From positions 124,001 to 188,000 of the forward strand of contig FMBT01000314.1 in the NCBI GenBank assembly GCA_900095095.1: DNA of 64,000 bases, given 5' to 3'. Each line of letters opens with the position of its first letter. Position 1 is the stretch's first letter. Both the position numbers and the translations under genes were made by a program. The notes under the pieces are model-generated. The model had not been told where the DNA came from. It saw nothing but the letters and a program-made list of their open reading frames with translations, and made no database searches. Shown one piece after another: positions 62,644-64,000 of this stretch. Source of the stretch: Fragilariopsis cylindrus CCMP1102 (lineage: Eukaryota > Bacillariophyta > Bacillariophyceae > Bacillariales > Bacillariaceae).

Positions 62644-64000
62644 TTACATTGCTGCCCATATGTAATTGGTAGCCACCGATCCAAGGAATGCACATGCACC
62701 AGCAAATATAGTTGTAGTCAACATTTGTTGTTGATGAACATCTGCTTTAGCTGTTGCATCAGTAGCTGCAACAACAGCTAATAATAATTCTTGCATCCTC
62801 TTTTCTTCTTCCATTTTTCTTTCTTCTCTTTCTTTTCGATCTGTAAATGTGTATTGAAATGTATCCACAAGGTATGTTTTCGTGGATTGAAGATATATCA
62901 CTGGAATGCTTTTGTGAATAATGACGTCAAAGCTACTGGAGACAATGCTCACAACGTAAGTTCTTGTTGAATGAATCCTATTCATGATACTTGTTTTAGT
63001 TTCATCCGTCATCGTAATGTATTCAAGAGCAGCATACGTTTTCGTTGCTTGAATACTATTCATTATGCTTCCTTTAGTTTCATCATTTATTATAGTATTG
63101 AGGTACGAGTTCATTTTTCTTCGTGTAGATTCCAAAATAGTGTGAACTAATGGTACATAATATTCTATCATTTGTTCATCCGCATAATACGTTGTTGTTT
63201 GTATGACCTTTGTTGTTCGATTAAGACCATGCATAAATTGTTTTGTTGAATCCTGTATTACATCCTTAAAATCTTTCTCTGAATTATTACATACTTTCCA
63301 AGTTGTTGTTGCTGTACAACTTATAAAAATAAAGACTACAAAATAAACCAACATAAGTCTCCACGATCTTCGAGTAGTGTGTCTTGTCGTTCTCGTTCTC
63401 GTCGTCTTCGATTTAGTGCTATTGTTATTGTTTATGTTGTTGTTACTACTACCTTTTAGTTGATATACGCTACCTTGTTTACGAAATAAATCCCTACTAG
63501 ATGCAGATGATGATGATGACCGATTAGAATTTGTTCTAGAAATTGTTGTCGATGATGACGATGATGAATGACTTCTTCTTCTACTATCATCGTCGCAATT
63601 TTTATTGTTACTGTTACTATTGTTATTATTGTTACTATTGTTGTTTTGTTGTAGAGATGGTGGATGACTAACAGAACGAATGTCACATGATACTTCAGGA
63701 GAAATTGCAGGAACTATTTCGATTGTTGTTGGTACGTTGTTAAGTGTTGACGATGATAGTGGATGTGGAAGTGGATGTGGATGAGAACGAAGTGGTGATG
63801 GTGGTGGACTTATTGATGACGACGAGTGTTGATGTTGTTGTTGTTGGAGGTGTTGTTGTTGTGATGGTGGTAATGGATATGATGTTGTATAATCCACAAA
63901 TGTAGGAAGTGGATAATATGATGATGAATGACGATCATATCGTTGTTCATTCGAATTTGATGATGCTTTACCATCTTTTGATGTTGTAGTTGTTGATGTT
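62644..64000 (-). CDS. Membrane protein of unknown function, 5' end beyond the window
   Basis: The minus-strand frame is open from the stop at 62644 to the window edge, and the start lies beyond 64000. The N-terminal half is Ser/Asn/Gln/Pro-rich (PPPSPLRSHPHPLPHPL, Asn runs, SRRRSHSSSSSS). An Arg/Thr-rich stretch then leads into one membrane helix (LMLVYFVVFIFISCTA). The lumenal or soluble part is helical and contains two related units around DETKGSIMNSIQATKTYAAL and DETKTSIMNRIHSTRTYVVS, with SIPVIYLQSTKTYLVDT as a third weak one. A charged coiled stretch (KEREERKMEEEKRMQELL) precedes a C-terminal hydrophobic segment (TTTIFAGACAFLGSVATNYI). No family is recognised. Confidence 0.6.
   Translation of the reverse strand, partial: TSTTTTSKDGKASSNSNEQRYDRHSSSYYPLPTFVDYTTSYPLPPSQQQHLQQQQHQHSSSSISPPPSPLRSHPHPLPHPLSSSTLNNVPTTIEIVPAISPEVSCDIRSVSHPPSLQQNNNSNNNNNSNSNNKNCDDDSRRRSHSSSSSSTTISRTNSNRSSSSSASSRDLFRKQGSVYQLKGSSNNNINNNNSTKSKTTRTRTTRHTTRRSWRLMLVYFVVFIFISCTATTTWKVCNNSEKDFKDVIQDSTKQFMHGLNRTTKVIQTTTYYADEQMIEYYVPLVHTILESTRRKMNSYLNTIINDETKGSIMNSIQATKTYAALEYITMTDETKTSIMNRIHSTRTYVVSIVSSSFDVIIHKSIPVIYLQSTKTYLVDTFQYTFTDRKEREERKMEEEKRMQELLLAVVAATDATAKADVHQQQMLTTTIFAGACAFLGSVATNYIWAAM

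Noticed and set aside
1-64000. tRNA, rRNA or snRNA genes
   Set aside because: I scanned for GTTCGAATCC-type T-loops and conserved rRNA text and saw none that could be folded convincingly; a covariance-model search would settle this.

Overview
This window reads as nuclear DNA of a diatom. The evidence is a silicon-transporter-family gene with paired GRQ motifs, a Lys/Ser-rich silaffin-like secreted protein with an RRL motif, two presequences with the heterokont plastid cleavage signature (signal peptide ending in A followed by F), a multi-repeat helicase-associated (HA) domain protein, and sparse introns with GTAAGT/GTACGT/GTGAGT donors. The DNA is AT-rich. Its proteins carry many Asn, Ser, Gln and Asp runs, and its intergenic DNA is full of microsatellites. 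The exact genus cannot be read from the sequence.

Layout. At 78-2323 (-) lies a plastid-type CIA30 gene with one intron. At 3308-5854 (+) are two small, mutually related genes of an unrecognised family sharing a C-terminal RRNSVVIRD motif. From 5.9 to 11.1 kb the DNA is gene-poor, with decayed repeats, a three-unit 32-bp array and a possible LTR-type fossil. At 11156-13225 (+) is the silicon transporter homologue. From 14.1 to 15.8 kb lie decayed coding remnants. At 16276-17107 (-) is the HA-repeat protein, and at 17558-18652 (+) a Cys-rich, apparently surface-anchored protein of noticeably higher GC. At 18806-19165 (-) is a small membrane protein that is a short paralogue of the multi-span protein at 26787-27950 (+). 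An LRR-type gene with one frame break lies at 19597-21079 (-). Further unknown genes are at 23185-24129, 24425-25122 and 25383-25958.

From 28 to 50 kb the window holds housekeeping genes separated by three blocks of one dispersed repeat family: a Golgi-type sulfotransferase (28435-30671, -), a plastid cyclophilin (33225-34332, -), a large ankyrin/C2-like protein (36612-39701, -), the decapping scaffold EDC4 (40677-44757, +), the mitochondrial F1-ATPase gamma subunit (46159-47186, +, one frame break), and a GLGW-motif protein (49402-50136, +).

From 51 to 64 kb lie a silaffin-like gene (51680-52090, +), a 182-bp MITE with TA duplications, an inverted duplicate of the 3' end of the NECAP gene, a 197-bp tandem array, an eight-exon secreted mosaic protein whose Ser-Asp-Ser-Pro linker is built from amplified micro-exons (55424-59028, +), the endocytic adaptor NECAP (60586-61869, +) and a membrane protein running off the window end (62644-64000, -).

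The genes do not form operons. Several products belong to the secretory or cell-surface route: the silicon transporter, silaffin-like protein, Cys-rich anchored protein, exon-array protein, sulfotransferase and NECAP. Two otherwise convincing genes (F1 gamma and the LRR protein) are each interrupted by a single frame shift without any usable intron, which suggests either real decay or single-base errors in the assembly. Exon joins given here were worked out by hand from splice-site consensus and reading-frame continuity.
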